A stretch of 64,000 nt of DNA, from the NCBI GenBank assembly GCA_019634625.1, contig JAHCBA010000018.1, positions 1 through 64,000 on the forward strand. Direction: 5' to 3'. This document shows, piece after piece, positions 19,654 through 28,100 of the stretch (position 1 is its first letter; every line of letters starts with the position of its first letter). The notes under the pieces are model-generated. The model saw only the letters and a program-made list of their open reading frames with translations, had not been told where the DNA came from and did no database searches. The translations under genes and the position numbers were made by a program. The DNA is from Verrucomicrobiia bacterium (GTDB taxonomy: Bacteria > Verrucomicrobiota > Verrucomicrobiia > Limisphaerales > CAIMTB01).

Positions 19654-20208
19654 CTACGAGTCGGCGGGGTCGGGCTGGCCGGCGCGGCGTTGGCCGGCCC
19701 TGGCGAGTTCCTGTCTCAGGAGCGGAAGGAGCTGGGCGAACCGGCGGGCATTTTCGTCGTTGAGGGCGGCGAGCCGTTCGTGACCGTCGAGACTCAGGGC
19801 CATGATCTCCTCCTTGGAACGGTCGCGGTCGGCGATGTCGAGCGGCGCGAGGTCGGGAGCGGGCGGGAGATCGACACGGTCGAAGAGGTCGTCGAGGCAG
19901 AGGGTGTCGAGGAGTTCGATGATGGACCGATTGGCACCGGTGACGGCGACCTGGAGCGGCTTGGCGCCGGGGGGGCGGCGGTTGATCCGCTCGGCGAGGC
20001 GGAGCAGGACGCCGGCGAAGGTGCTGTCCACGCGCCCGCACGAGGAGAGGTCGAGAAGGATCGAGGCGAACCCGCGTTTCTCGATGTCGAGCAGGAGGTT
20101 TTCGAACCGCCCGCATTCCCGGCAGACGCCGGGGCCGTCCACGCGGACGACGGCGAGATCGCCGGCGGCGAGGGCGGAGAAATGGGTCGTGACGGCGTTG
20201 GCATCCAT
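19654..20208 (-). CDS. STAS-domain (anti-anti-sigma-like) protein with C-terminal extension
   Basis: A 184-aa soluble protein. Residues 10-110 form a STAS domain: VVRVDGPGVCRECGRFENLL, then ILLDLSSCGRVDSTFAGVLL, where the Ser in VDST is the position phosphorylated in SpoIIAA-type anti-anti-sigma factors. The remaining 70 residues are charged and helical (EEIMALSLDGHERLAALNDE) and not part of STAS. Partner-switching control of a sigma factor or another regulator is therefore plausible but not shown; no anti-sigma kinase is adjacent. The ATG at 20208 has GAGG 7 nt upstream; a GTG at 20223 is also in frame. It follows holA by 45 bp on the same strand. Confidence 0.82.
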   Translation of the reverse strand: MDANAVTTHFSALAAGDLAVVRVDGPGVCRECGRFENLLLDIEKRGFASILLDLSSCGRVDSTFAGVLLRLAERINRRPPGAKPLQVAVTGANRSIIELLDTLCLDDLFDRVDLPPAPDLAPLDIADRDRSKEEIMALSLDGHERLAALNDENARRFAQLLPLLRQELARAGQRRAGQPDPADS

Positions 20209-20253
20209 GGCGGGCCTCACCACGAAATCAGGGTACCTCTTCCGGTGACGACA

Positions 20254-21432
20254 TCAACGGGCCTTGGCGGTCACAGGGTTGGGGGATGGCGGCGTGGCGG
20301 GGCTGGCGATGCGGGTGATGGCCATTTGGAGAACCAGGGCGCCATCCAGGTCACTGCCGACCAGGCGCCGGTTGCATTGCAGGAGTTCCTCCATGGCGAG
20401 GACGAGTTCCCCGGGGGTGAAGCGGGCGCATTGCTGGGCGGCGCGGAAGAGGACGTAGGAATTGATTTCGAGGGGGTTGTAGCGGCGGTCGGCGGGCAGG
20501 CCCTCGACGGAGAGGGTCTTCAACTGGGCACAGAACGAGCGGTAATCGGAGGATTTGCGGAGCAGTCCTTCGGCGAACATTTCGCGAACCAGGATGAGGG
20601 TACGGATCTTGGTGATGAGGCCGTAGAGGAGGCCGATCTCGGAGCGCTGGCGATCCGACTGCATGGCCCAGAGTTCGTCCTGGAGGCAGCGGAGGGCGCG
20701 GGGGAGATCGCGGTCGCCGAGGGCATCGGCGAGGGCGAAGGCGCGCGCGTGACGTCCCCGGGTCACGACGGCTTCCACGTCGGCGAGGGCGATGTCCTGG
20801 CGGTCCCCGACATAGGTGGCGAGTTTGGCGGCTTCGGAGGCGAGGAGGCGGCTGTTGGGACCGACCTGCTCGACGAAGCTGGAGAGGGCTTCGCCGGAGG
20901 GGCGTTTGGCGAGGGCGCGGAACTCGGCGGCGGCGATGGACTCGGCTTTTTCGCGCCAGTCCCGATCGTCGGGGCTGAGGGCGGGGAAGTGTTCGATGCG
21001 GGCGCCGCCGGAATCGGCGAGGGTGTCGAGGGTCTTGTAGAAGGCGCGGCGGCGATCGATTTTGCCGGTGCTGACGGCGAGGCGGACGTTGCGCCAGTCG
21101 AAGGCGGCGAGTTCGCGGCCGAGATCGGCGAGGGAGGCCTGGACCGACTGGGCCTCGGAGACGCGTCCTTCGCCGGTGAAGTTGCAGCTCCTCAGCCAGA
21201 TGGACTTGGAGCCGCCGAAGAAGGGGAGGGTGCGAAGGGCTTCGCGGAGGCGGCCGAGGACACGGAGCGCCTCCTCGGCATTGGCGGCCGTGCCGTCGAT
21301 GACTTCGCAATCGGCGTCGGGGGCTTCCCGGCGCCAGTCTTCGAACACCTGTTTGGTGCGGCGGGTGACGGCGTGGTCATCATCGCCCCAGGCGATGAAG
21401 AGAGGGGGGGAGCCGGCGGGGGTGCGGCCCAT
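20254..21432 (-). CDS. holA: DNA polymerase III delta subunit
   Basis: A 392-aa protein matching the delta subunit of the clamp loader, which opens the beta sliding clamp. Visible family features are the N-terminal AAA-like segment LFIAWGDDDHAVTRRTKQVF, then LRTLPFFGGSKSIWLRSCNF, the collar-region SFVEQVGPNSRLLASEAAKL and DVEAVVTRGRHARAFALADA, and the C-terminal alpha-helical part (LLYGLITKIRTLILVREMFA). Length is a little over the usual 340. The start ATG overlaps the TGA of the upstream bifunctional-nuclease-family gene, suggesting coupling. Sequence conservation of delta subunits is low, so the assignment rests on the order of these blocks. Confidence 0.85.
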   Translation of the reverse strand: MGRTPAGSPPLFIAWGDDDHAVTRRTKQVFEDWRREAPDADCEVIDGTAANAEEALRVLGRLREALRTLPFFGGSKSIWLRSCNFTGEGRVSEAQSVQASLADLGRELAAFDWRNVRLAVSTGKIDRRRAFYKTLDTLADSGGARIEHFPALSPDDRDWREKAESIAAAEFRALAKRPSGEALSSFVEQVGPNSRLLASEAAKLATYVGDRQDIALADVEAVVTRGRHARAFALADALGDRDLPRALRCLQDELWAMQSDRQRSEIGLLYGLITKIRTLILVREMFAEGLLRKSSDYRSFCAQLKTLSVEGLPADRRYNPLEINSYVLFRAAQQCARFTPGELVLAMEELLQCNRRLVGSDLDGALVLQMAITRIASPATPPSPNPVTAKAR

Positions 21433-21902
21433 CAGTCTCCCTCGCCTTCCGTCTTGTCAGGGGAACCGGACTGGTTGAGCTGGTCGAGGACCTCCGACAT
21501 GTCCTCGACCTGTTCGAAGAGGGGTTCAGCCACGTAGATGGGCCGGCCGTGGGCGACGGCGAGCGCGATGCAGTCGCTCGGGCGCGAATCGATCTCCACC
21601 AGTTTGGTGCCCAGCTCGTTTTCCTCCTTGAGGATGAGCCGGGCGAAGTAGGTGGAATTGCGGAGTTCGGAGATGACGGTGCGTTCGAGCGTGATGCCGA
21701 AGCCCTTGAAGATGCTGCCGATGAGGTCGTGGGTGAGGGGGCGTTCGTTTTGGGCTTTGCGCAGGAAATTGGAGATGACGCGGCCCATTCCGGTTTCGAC
21801 CTGGATGACAAAGACCTTTTCCTCGTTGCCGATGAAGATCGCGATGCCTCCATTCGCGGGGACCAGGCCGCGAATCTGAACGGGCACGACGTCGTTCTTC
21901 AT
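21432..21902 (-). CDS. Bifunctional nuclease family (BFN/DUF151) protein
   Basis: A 156-aa protein with the DUF151 pattern: an N-terminal VPVQIRGLVPANGGIAIFIG, then VFVIQVETGMGRVISNFLRK, RPLTHDLIGSIFKGFGITLE and the signature EIDSRPSDCIALAVAHGRPI. Plant BFN1-type proteins with this domain have RNase and DNase activity; the bacterial function is not settled. The acidic C-terminus (EDMSEVLDQLNQSGSPDKTE) is typical. It precedes holA with a stop/start overlap, and a 177-bp spacer separates it from the glutathione peroxidase gene upstream, so it may head its own transcript with holA and the STAS gene. Confidence 0.9.
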   Translation of the reverse strand: MKNDVVPVQIRGLVPANGGIAIFIGNEEKVFVIQVETGMGRVISNFLRKAQNERPLTHDLIGSIFKGFGITLERTVISELRNSTYFARLILKEENELGTKLVEIDSRPSDCIALAVAHGRPIYVAEPLFEQVEDMSEVLDQLNQSGSPDKTEGEGD

Positions 21903-22079
21903 GGGCGCGAGTCTGGTCGGCGGGATCGAAATTACAAGCCGTGCCCGAGCGGGAGGGGAGGGGGCCGATCGGGGCGGAAGGAGGCGTTGCGCGATTCCCG
22001 GGATGGCCCGGGCCGCCAGGCATTGCGGGCCGTGTGGAACCGGGAGCCCGGTTTGCGGATTCCCGGTGCCGGTGCCGGG

Positions 22080-22637
22080 CTATTTCGCGTCGAGGAAGGC
22101 TTCGATGGCCTTGACCACTTCGGGGTCGTCGGGGGCGGTCCGGGGTTCGAAGCGGCGGAGGACCCTGCCGTCGGCGGTCACCAGGAACTTCCCGAAGTTC
22201 CAGGCGATGTCGCCGGGGAACGTCGCGTCCTTGCCGGTGAGGGCGGCGTAGAGGGGATGCTGTTCGGGACCCTTGACGTGGACCTTCTCCATCAGGGGGA
22301 AGGAGACGTCGTAGCGGGTTTTGCAGAACTCGACGATTTCCTGGGGGGTGCCGGGTTCCTGGGCGCCGAAGTCGTTGCAGGGGAATCCGACCACGGCGAG
22401 GCCGCGGGGCTGGTAGGTGCGGTGGAGTTTTTCGAGGGCGGTGTACTGGGGGGTGAGGCCGCATTTGGAAGCGACGTTGACCACCAGGTAGAGCCGGCCG
22501 GGCTGTTCCTTGAGGGTGGTCGGCTTGCCTTCGATGGTGCGGACGGGGATTTCGGTGATGGGCGGGTTCACAACGGCGAGGGCGATGGGGGCGGCGGCGA
22601 GGAGGCCGGCCCAGAGGGACGGTTTGAGGAGGCTCAT
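22080..22637 (-). CDS. Glutathione peroxidase-family thiol peroxidase, exported
   Basis: A 185-aa protein with an N-terminal export signal (LWAGLLAAAPIALAVV) followed by a GPx fold. Catalytic features are present: NVASKCGLTPQY with the peroxidatic Cys (not selenocysteine), FPCNDFGAQEPG with the Gln and a possible resolving Cys, and WNFGKFLV with the Trp-Asn pair. Cysteine-type bacterial enzymes of this family usually use thioredoxin and reduce hydroperoxides; periplasmic location is inferred from the signal. It starts 49 bp downstream of the symporter stop on the same strand and may be co-transcribed. Confidence 0.92.
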   Translation of the reverse strand: MSLLKPSLWAGLLAAAPIALAVVNPPITEIPVRTIEGKPTTLKEQPGRLYLVVNVASKCGLTPQYTALEKLHRTYQPRGLAVVGFPCNDFGAQEPGTPQEIVEFCKTRYDVSFPLMEKVHVKGPEQHPLYAALTGKDATFPGDIAWNFGKFLVTADGRVLRRFEPRTAPDDPEVVKAIEAFLDAK

Positions 22638-22686
22638 GGCGGCGCGAAACTGCGGGTCCGGCGTGGATTGTCAATGTCCCGAACGA

Positions 22687-24732
22687 TCAGCGGGCGACGC
22701 CCCAGGGGCTGAAGATGGCATAGAGGACGAGGGTAATGGCGATGACGCCGATGCCGGCGACGGCGGCGGGTTTGGAGGTTTTGAGGTCGAGTTGGGTGAC
22801 ACGCTTGAATTCGCGGGGCTGGGCCAGGGGTTTGAGGGCGGTGATCACCGCCATCACCAGGATGCAGAGGGCGAAGCAGACGGCCATGCGGTTGATGAAC
22901 TGGAGGCCGGGCACGGTGAGTTTGAGGAGGCCGTAGGCGGCGATGTTGGTGAGCAGGGCGGCGACACCGCACATGGCGGGGGCGCGGCGGACCAGGATGC
23001 CGAAGGCAAACGCGGCGAGGATGCCCGAGGAAATGAAGCCCTGACCCTCCTGGATGATGGTGAAGATGCTGTTGCTGATGCGGGGATTGCCGAGGGCGGG
23101 GGCGAGGAAGACGGCGATCATGGCGAACACCACCACCGAGAGGCGGCCGACGAGGATGATGCGGCCGGTGGGCGCCTGGGGGGCGAGGTGTTTCTTGTAG
23201 AGGTCCATGGTCAGGATGGTGGATGCCGCATTGAGCATGGCGGCGAGGGAACTGACCACGGCACCGAGGAGGGCGGCGAAGACAAAGCCGACCAGGCCGA
23301 TTCCCTGGGGCAGGACATGGCCGAGGAGCTGGGCGAGGGCGGTGTCGTACTTGAAGGCGATCAGCTTTTCGGTGGTGGTCTTCTGGCCCGCCGCCTGGGC
23401 GGCTTCCGCCGCGGCGCGGTTGAAGGCCTCCACCTCGACGGCCCAGTCGGGATGCACGGCGTGCCAGGACTTGTCGTCGGTGGTGAACTGGGGATAGCGG
23501 CCGGGGACAGCCTGGTCGAAGCGGGCCTGGGTGATCGGCAGGACGTAGGCATTGCGCGTCCGCACGGCGGCGGCCGTCGTGGCATCGGGGTACACCGCCA
23601 GGAGATAACGTCCGGAGGGCCAGGCGGCCACGGCCTCGGCGTCGGGGGCAATGGCGACTTCGACGAAGCGGGACTGGGGATTGGCCTTGTGGTAGCGGGA
23701 GAGGACGTTGGCGTTGTCGGAGGCCGCCTCAAGGCGCATGTCGGTCGAGTAGAGGTTGAAGGCGATGATCCCGGGGACGACGATGACGAAGGGGATCAGG
23801 AGCTTCATGAAGGCGGCGAAGACGATGCCTTTCTGGCCTTCGGCGAGGGATGCTGAACCCAGGGTGCGCTGGGTGATGTACTGGTTGAGGCCCCAGTAGT
23901 AGAAATTCGGAATCCACAGGCCCATCAGCAGGGCGGTCCAGGGCAGGACGGCGTCGTCGGCGGGCAGGAACATGTTCATGCGCGAGCCGTTGAGGTCCCA
24001 GAAGCGCTCGATGGCGCCGGCCTCGGGGGCGAGGGAACGGATTTCGACGGCGCCGGTCTGGGCGCTGACGACGGCGGCGGCCTCGGTGGCCATGCCGAGT
24101 TTCTGGAAGGCGAAATACATGACGATGCCGCCGCCAAGAATGAGGGCGCTGCCCTGGAGAAGGTCGGCCCAGGCGCAGGCTTTGAGACCGCCGGCGGTGA
24201 CGTAGAGCATGGCCACGGCGCCGATGACGAGGGCGCCGGTGGAGAGGCTGACTGGAAAGCCGGCCTTGCCGGCGAGGGAACTGATGGTGAGGGCGCCGGA
24301 GTAGGTGACCGCGCCGAGGAGGAGCATGTAGATGAAGATGGTGGCCAGGGCCATGATGGTCCGGGCGGCGGCGTTGTACCGGTATTCGAGGAACTCGGGC
24401 ATGGTGTAGATCCCGGCGCGCAGGAAGTACGGGAGGAATCCGAAGCCCACGATCACCAGGGTCACGGCGGCCATCCATTCGTAGCTGGCAATGGCCAGGC
24501 CCACGTGGCTGGCGGCGTTGCCGCTCATGCCCACGAACTGCTCGGTGGAGATGTTCGCGGCGATGAGGGAGAACCCGATCAGCCACCACTTCAGTCCGCG
24601 GCCGGCCAGGAAGTAGTCCTCGCTGCCCGCTTCGCCGCGGCTCTTCCAGAGGCCGATGGAGACCACCGCCACGATGAAGACCACGAAGATGAGAACATCG
24701 AGCGGAAGGATTCGGAAGCTCTCGGTGCCCAT
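22687..24732 (-). CDS. Sodium/solute symporter (SSS/SLC5 family) with large loop insertion
   Basis: A 681-aa polytopic protein. SSS features include LKWWLIGFSLIAANISTEQF, GMSGNAASHVGLAIASYEW and the family motif YYWGLNQYITQRTLGSASLA. About 13 or 14 helices are likely. Between about residues 335 and 455 lies a hydrophilic stretch of some 120 residues (from STDMRLEAASDNANVLSRYH to FNRAAAEAAQAAGQ) that is not part of the core fold and would face one side of the membrane. Sugars or related solutes are plausible substrates, by analogy with SGLT-like relatives; the actual one is unknown. The 1.3-kb repeat-rich tract upstream must contain its promoter. Confidence 0.9.
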   Translation of the reverse strand: MGTESFRILPLDVLIFVVFIVAVVSIGLWKSRGEAGSEDYFLAGRGLKWWLIGFSLIAANISTEQFVGMSGNAASHVGLAIASYEWMAAVTLVIVGFGFLPYFLRAGIYTMPEFLEYRYNAAARTIMALATIFIYMLLLGAVTYSGALTISSLAGKAGFPVSLSTGALVIGAVAMLYVTAGGLKACAWADLLQGSALILGGGIVMYFAFQKLGMATEAAAVVSAQTGAVEIRSLAPEAGAIERFWDLNGSRMNMFLPADDAVLPWTALLMGLWIPNFYYWGLNQYITQRTLGSASLAEGQKGIVFAAFMKLLIPFVIVVPGIIAFNLYSTDMRLEAASDNANVLSRYHKANPQSRFVEVAIAPDAEAVAAWPSGRYLLAVYPDATTAAAVRTRNAYVLPITQARFDQAVPGRYPQFTTDDKSWHAVHPDWAVEVEAFNRAAAEAAQAAGQKTTTEKLIAFKYDTALAQLLGHVLPQGIGLVGFVFAALLGAVVSSLAAMLNAASTILTMDLYKKHLAPQAPTGRIILVGRLSVVVFAMIAVFLAPALGNPRISNSIFTIIQEGQGFISSGILAAFAFGILVRRAPAMCGVAALLTNIAAYGLLKLTVPGLQFINRMAVCFALCILVMAVITALKPLAQPREFKRVTQLDLKTSKPAAVAGIGVIAITLVLYAIFSPWGVAR

Positions 24733-25063
24733 AGGTGAGGTGGGCGAAGGGTGCCGGACCGGGGCGCCGGGGTCGAGTGCAACGTCGTGGGCTGTCCTGC
24801 GTCGAGCGCATCGCCATGTTGTCGGAGATGCGATCGGTCGAGGAATACGACGAGGGGACCGTCGGGGTCGGGGGCGGAATCGAACAGTGAACGGACTCCG
24901 GGGATGCGCGAAGCCACTTGGCTCCTGTCGATACCGATTCCGATAGCGACCCCGACCCCGATTCCGTTGCCCCTTCCGACACCTCGGAGATGCGCCCTAC
25001 TGCGTCGAGCGCATCTCGGTTTCTTGCAGCAGGCCTCGTACTCGTGATCGTGATCGTGATCGC
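24733..25063. other. Upstream region of the symporter gene, degenerate simple repeats
   Basis: This 331-bp stretch shows no gene. It contains degenerate hexamer-like runs (GATTCCGATAGCGACCCCGA around 24936, and CTCGTGATCGTGATCG after GCAGGCCTC at 25029). The symporter promoter should lie in its first part, but I could not identify one with confidence. Confidence 0.5.
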
Positions 25064-25150
25064 CAGTTCCCACGCGGAATGGGAGGTTCGGGCAGGATCG
25101 AAGCGATCGGGCCGGACCCAAGGCGGAGCTCGAAACGGCATGCCTATGCA
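25064..25150. repeat. Leader element of the 84-bp array (second copy of the 6.2-kb element)
   Basis: Gap-free match to 6207-6293. Its last 20 bp (GAAACGGCATGCCTATGCA) coincide with the first, degenerate unit of the tandem array, suggesting that the array grew by amplification from the end of this element. Confidence 0.7.
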
Positions 25151-26012
25151 CGCGAGTTGCGTCCATTTCAGGTGAAGGGATGCGGTGCGGGAGGGGAGGG
25201 TTGGGCAAATGAGCTGAAATGGCGTGCATGTGCACGTGAGTTGCGTCCATTTCAGGTGAAGGGAAGCGGTGCGGGACGGGAGGGTTGGGCAAATGAGCTG
25301 AAACGGCGTGCATGTGCACGTGAGTTGCGTCCATTTCAGGTGAAGGGAAGCGGTGCGGGAGGGGAGGGTTGGGCAAATGAGCTGAAACGGCGTGCATGTG
25401 CACGCAAGTTACGTCCATTTCAGGTGAAGGGATGCGGTGTGAGAGGAGAGGGTTGGGCAAATGAGCTGAAACGGCGTGCATGTGCACTTGAGTTGCGTCC
25501 ATTTCAGGTGAAGGGAAGCGGTGCGGGAGGGGAGGGTTGGGAAAATGAACTGAAATAGCGTGCATGTGTACGTGAGTTGCGTCCATTTCGGGCGGAGGGA
25601 TGCGGTGCGGGACGGGAGGGTTGGGCAAATGAGCTGAAACGGCGTGCATGTGCACGTGAGTTGCGTCCATTTCAGGTGAAGGGATGCGGTGTGAGAGGGG
25701 AGGGTTGGGCAAATGAGCTGAAATGGCGTGCATGTGCACGTGAGTTGCGTCCATTTCAGGTGAAGGGAAGCGGTGCGGGAGGGGAGGGTTGGGAAAATGA
25801 ACTGAAATGGCGTGCATGTGTACGTGAGTTGCGTCCATTTCGGGCGGAGGGATGCGGTGCGGGACGGGAGGGTTGGGCAAATGAGCTGAAACGGCGTGCA
25901 TGTGCACTTGAGTTGCGTCCATTTCAGGTGAAGGGAAGCGGTGCGGGAGGGGAGAGTCGGGCAAATGAACTGAAACGGCGTGCATGTGCACGTGAGTTGC
26001 GTCCATTTGAGG
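25131..26012. repeat. Tandem array of eleven 84-bp units carrying a palindrome
   Basis: The marker TGCACG-x-GAGTTGCGTCC occurs at 25147, 25231, 25315, 25399, 25483, 25567, 25651, 25735, 25819, 25903 and 25987 (with small variants), always exactly 84 bp apart. Each unit contains an outer inverted pair CTGAAATGG / CCATTTCAG about 42 bp across and an inner pair CGTGCA-TG-TGCACG, followed by a G-rich spacer (GGTGCGGGAGGGGAGGGTTG). Units differ by scattered substitutions, not by length. Because 84 is a multiple of three, frames stay open on both strands; the minus-strand translation is a 28-residue repeat beginning MDATHVHMHAVS, but I do not regard it as a gene. Confidence 0.95.
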
Positions 26013-26053
26013 GGCAGGGGGAGCGGGAAGGGGTGGAGGATCTGGGATGACGG

Positions 26054-27205
26054 TCAGTTCAGCGACTTGGTGGAGGCGTGGCGGTCGATGCGGGCGGCGA
26101 AGTGGTCGAGGGGGAGGATCTCGTCGGCGGCGCCCATGCGGATCGCTTCGCGGGGCATGCCGAACACGACGCAGGTGGCCTCGTCCTGGGCGAGGGTGCG
26201 GGTGCCCGCCTGTTTCAGGCGGAGCATGCCGGCGGCGCCGTCGGCGCCCATGCCGGTGAGCAGGACCGCCAGCGCGTCGGGGGCGGCGCCGGCCTTGAGG
26301 GCCGAATCGAAGAGCACGTCCACGGCGGGTCGCTGATGGTGCACGGTCGGTCCGTCGCTGAGGAACGCGACGTAATGCGAACCGACCCAGCGAACGAGGA
26401 GATGGCGCCCGCCCGGAGCGACGAGGACGCGTCCGGGCTGGATGCGGTCGCCGTCCTGAGCCTCGCGGACCTCGAGGGTGCAGAGTTGGTTGAGGCGTTC
26501 GGCGAAGGCGGCGGAGAAGTAGGCCGGGATGTGCTGGACGACACAGATGCCGGGGAGGTCGGAGGGCAGGCGGGTCAGGATCGACTTGAGGGCCTCGGTT
26601 CCACCGGTGGAGGCGCCCATGAGGATCAGGGTGCGGGGCGGGTAGGTGCGGGGCGGGCGCCCGGACTCCGGGACTGGGGGGATGCCGACGGCGGGGTGGC
26701 GGGGTGACGGGATGGGGGCGGGGACCGGGACAGCGACAGGATTGGCCGGGAGAGGGGAGACTGGCGCGGGGGTGGGGGCGGCGGGTTGGGGCGGTTGGGA
26801 GCGGCGCCGATGGCGGGACAGGGCGGCGGCCTTGATCTTGGCGACCAGTTCGGCGGTATCGGCGACGGTGTAGGCGTTGCCCGGTTTGGCGACGACATCG
26901 ACGGCGCCGGCCTGAAGGGCTTCGAGCGCCTGGGAGGAACCCGACTGGGTGAGGGAACTCATGATCACGACCGGCATCGGCCGGTGCTGCATGATCCGCT
27001 TGAGGAAGGTCAGCCCGTCCATCCGGGGCATCTCGATGTCGAGGGTGATGACGTCGGGATCGAGGGCGAGGATCTTGTCGCGGGCGGCGTAGGGATCGAC
27101 GGCGGTGCCGACGACCTCGATGTCGGGGTCACGGCCCAGGTTGTCAGCCAGCATGGTTCGCACCAGGGCGGAGTCATCGACGATCAGCGTCCGGATGCGT
27201 GACAT
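26054..27205 (-). CDS. cheB: Chemotaxis response regulator protein-glutamate methylesterase
   Basis: A 383-aa two-domain enzyme that removes methyl groups from, and deamidates, chemoreceptors. The receiver domain (residues 1-125) has the acidic pocket and the phospho-Asp in VITLDIEMPRMDG, plus the switch segments VVIMSSLTQSG and VVAKPGN. A proline/alanine-rich linker of about 60 residues follows. The catalytic domain has LMGASTGGTEALKS (Ser), VVQHIPAYFSAAFAERLN (His) and LLTGMGADGAAGM (Asp), the complete triad. It is the last gene of the cheR-cheD-HDOD-cheB series and starts 46 bp after the HDOD stop. The linker is longer than in enteric CheB. Confidence 0.96.
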   Translation of the reverse strand: MSRIRTLIVDDSALVRTMLADNLGRDPDIEVVGTAVDPYAARDKILALDPDVITLDIEMPRMDGLTFLKRIMQHRPMPVVIMSSLTQSGSSQALEALQAGAVDVVAKPGNAYTVADTAELVAKIKAAALSRHRRRSQPPQPAAPTPAPVSPLPANPVAVPVPAPIPSPRHPAVGIPPVPESGRPPRTYPPRTLILMGASTGGTEALKSILTRLPSDLPGICVVQHIPAYFSAAFAERLNQLCTLEVREAQDGDRIQPGRVLVAPGGRHLLVRWVGSHYVAFLSDGPTVHHQRPAVDVLFDSALKAGAAPDALAVLLTGMGADGAAGMLRLKQAGTRTLAQDEATCVVFGMPREAIRMGAADEILPLDHFAARIDRHASTKSLN

Positions 27206-27251
27206 GAGGGGGGGCCTGGGGGGGCGGGAGGAGGGTTGGGGCGGGGGTGAA

Positions 27252-28100
27252 TCAGGAGCCGACGCGGAACAGGGTTTCGATGGTGGCGAGTTGTTCGAAG
27301 GTTTCGATCATGAAGCGCGGCAGTTCCTCCGCGGAGATTCCGAGGAGGTCCAGGACCTCGTCACGTCCGCGCATGGCGAAGGGGAGGCAGCCATAGCCCA
27401 TGCCCATGGAGTGGGCGATCATATTGCCGAGATAGACATGGGCGGCGAGGCGGGCATGGGGGCCGGCGTCGAGGGGGGCATGATGGTGGGTGACGGCATC
27501 GACGAGGTTGGCGGGGAGGCGCCATCGGGTGAGGAGTCGGCCGCCCACCTCGGCGTGGTGGAAGCCGAGGAGGGCTTTTTCGGATTCGAGGAGGGACTGC
27601 TGGCGGTCCTGGGTTTCCGCCACGAGTTGGTGGTACTGGTGTTCGAGGGCTTCGCTGAGGACGATCTTGCCGATGTCGTGGAGGAGGGTGGCGGTATAGA
27701 CGGTGGATTCCGGGGTGCCGAGGTGACGGGCGACGGCCTGGGCGGCGATGGCGGAGGCGACGGAGTGTTTCCAGAGTTCGCCCTTGTCGATGCCATAGCC
27801 TTTCTGGGCGGGGCCCAGGGTACGGCTGCCGACCAGGGCGGTGACCAACTGGTACACCTGGCGGAAGCCGAGCCGGGTGACGGCTTCGTGGAGGTCGTCG
27901 GCCGGGGTGGAGGCGGCGAAGAAGGCGCTATTGCAGAGCTGGAGCACGTTGGCGGTGAGGCCCGGGTCGTAGTTGATCACGGCCACGACGCGGGAAGTGT
28001 CCACATTCTCCTCGCGGAGGAGCGCCAGCAGCTCGGGGAGCACGCGGGGCGCCGGGGGCAGGTTCTTCACCCGGTTCAGATAGTCGTCTAGTTCCCGCAT
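27252..28100 (-). CDS. HDOD-domain protein
   Basis: A 282-aa protein with an HDOD domain over about residues 15-215: NLPPAPRVLPELLALLREEN, then VVAVINYDPGLTANVLQLCN, and the HD-like block ATLLHDIGKIVLSEALEHQY. Unlike many HDOD proteins it keeps the HD pair in LLHDIGK together with FHHAEVGGRLL and THHHAPLD, so the metal site may be intact; whether it hydrolyses anything is unknown. HDOD proteins commonly act in signalling and regulation of motility. Its first 13 bp overlap the end of cheD, which indicates co-translation with the chemotaxis genes. The C-terminal 60 residues (RDEVLDLLGISAEELPRFMI) are outside the domain. Confidence 0.88.
   Translation of the reverse strand: MRELDDYLNRVKNLPPAPRVLPELLALLREENVDTSRVVAVINYDPGLTANVLQLCNSAFFAASTPADDLHEAVTRLGFRQVYQLVTALVGSRTLGPAQKGYGIDKGELWKHSVASAIAAQAVARHLGTPESTVYTATLLHDIGKIVLSEALEHQYHQLVAETQDRQQSLLESEKALLGFHHAEVGGRLLTRWRLPANLVDAVTHHHAPLDAGPHARLAAHVYLGNMIAHSMGMGYGCLPFAMRGRDEVLDLLGISAEELPRFMIETFEQLATIETLFRVGS

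Noticed and set aside
24591-26006. A 471-residue frame with His-rich 28-aa repeats on the minus strand
   Set aside because: The period of 84 bp forces open frames on both strands; it also overlaps the symporter start in a different phase. Kept only as a finding to test.
25131-26012. A CRISPR array
   Set aside because: Units are contiguous and nearly identical along their whole 84 bp, with no unique spacers, and no cas gene is in the window.
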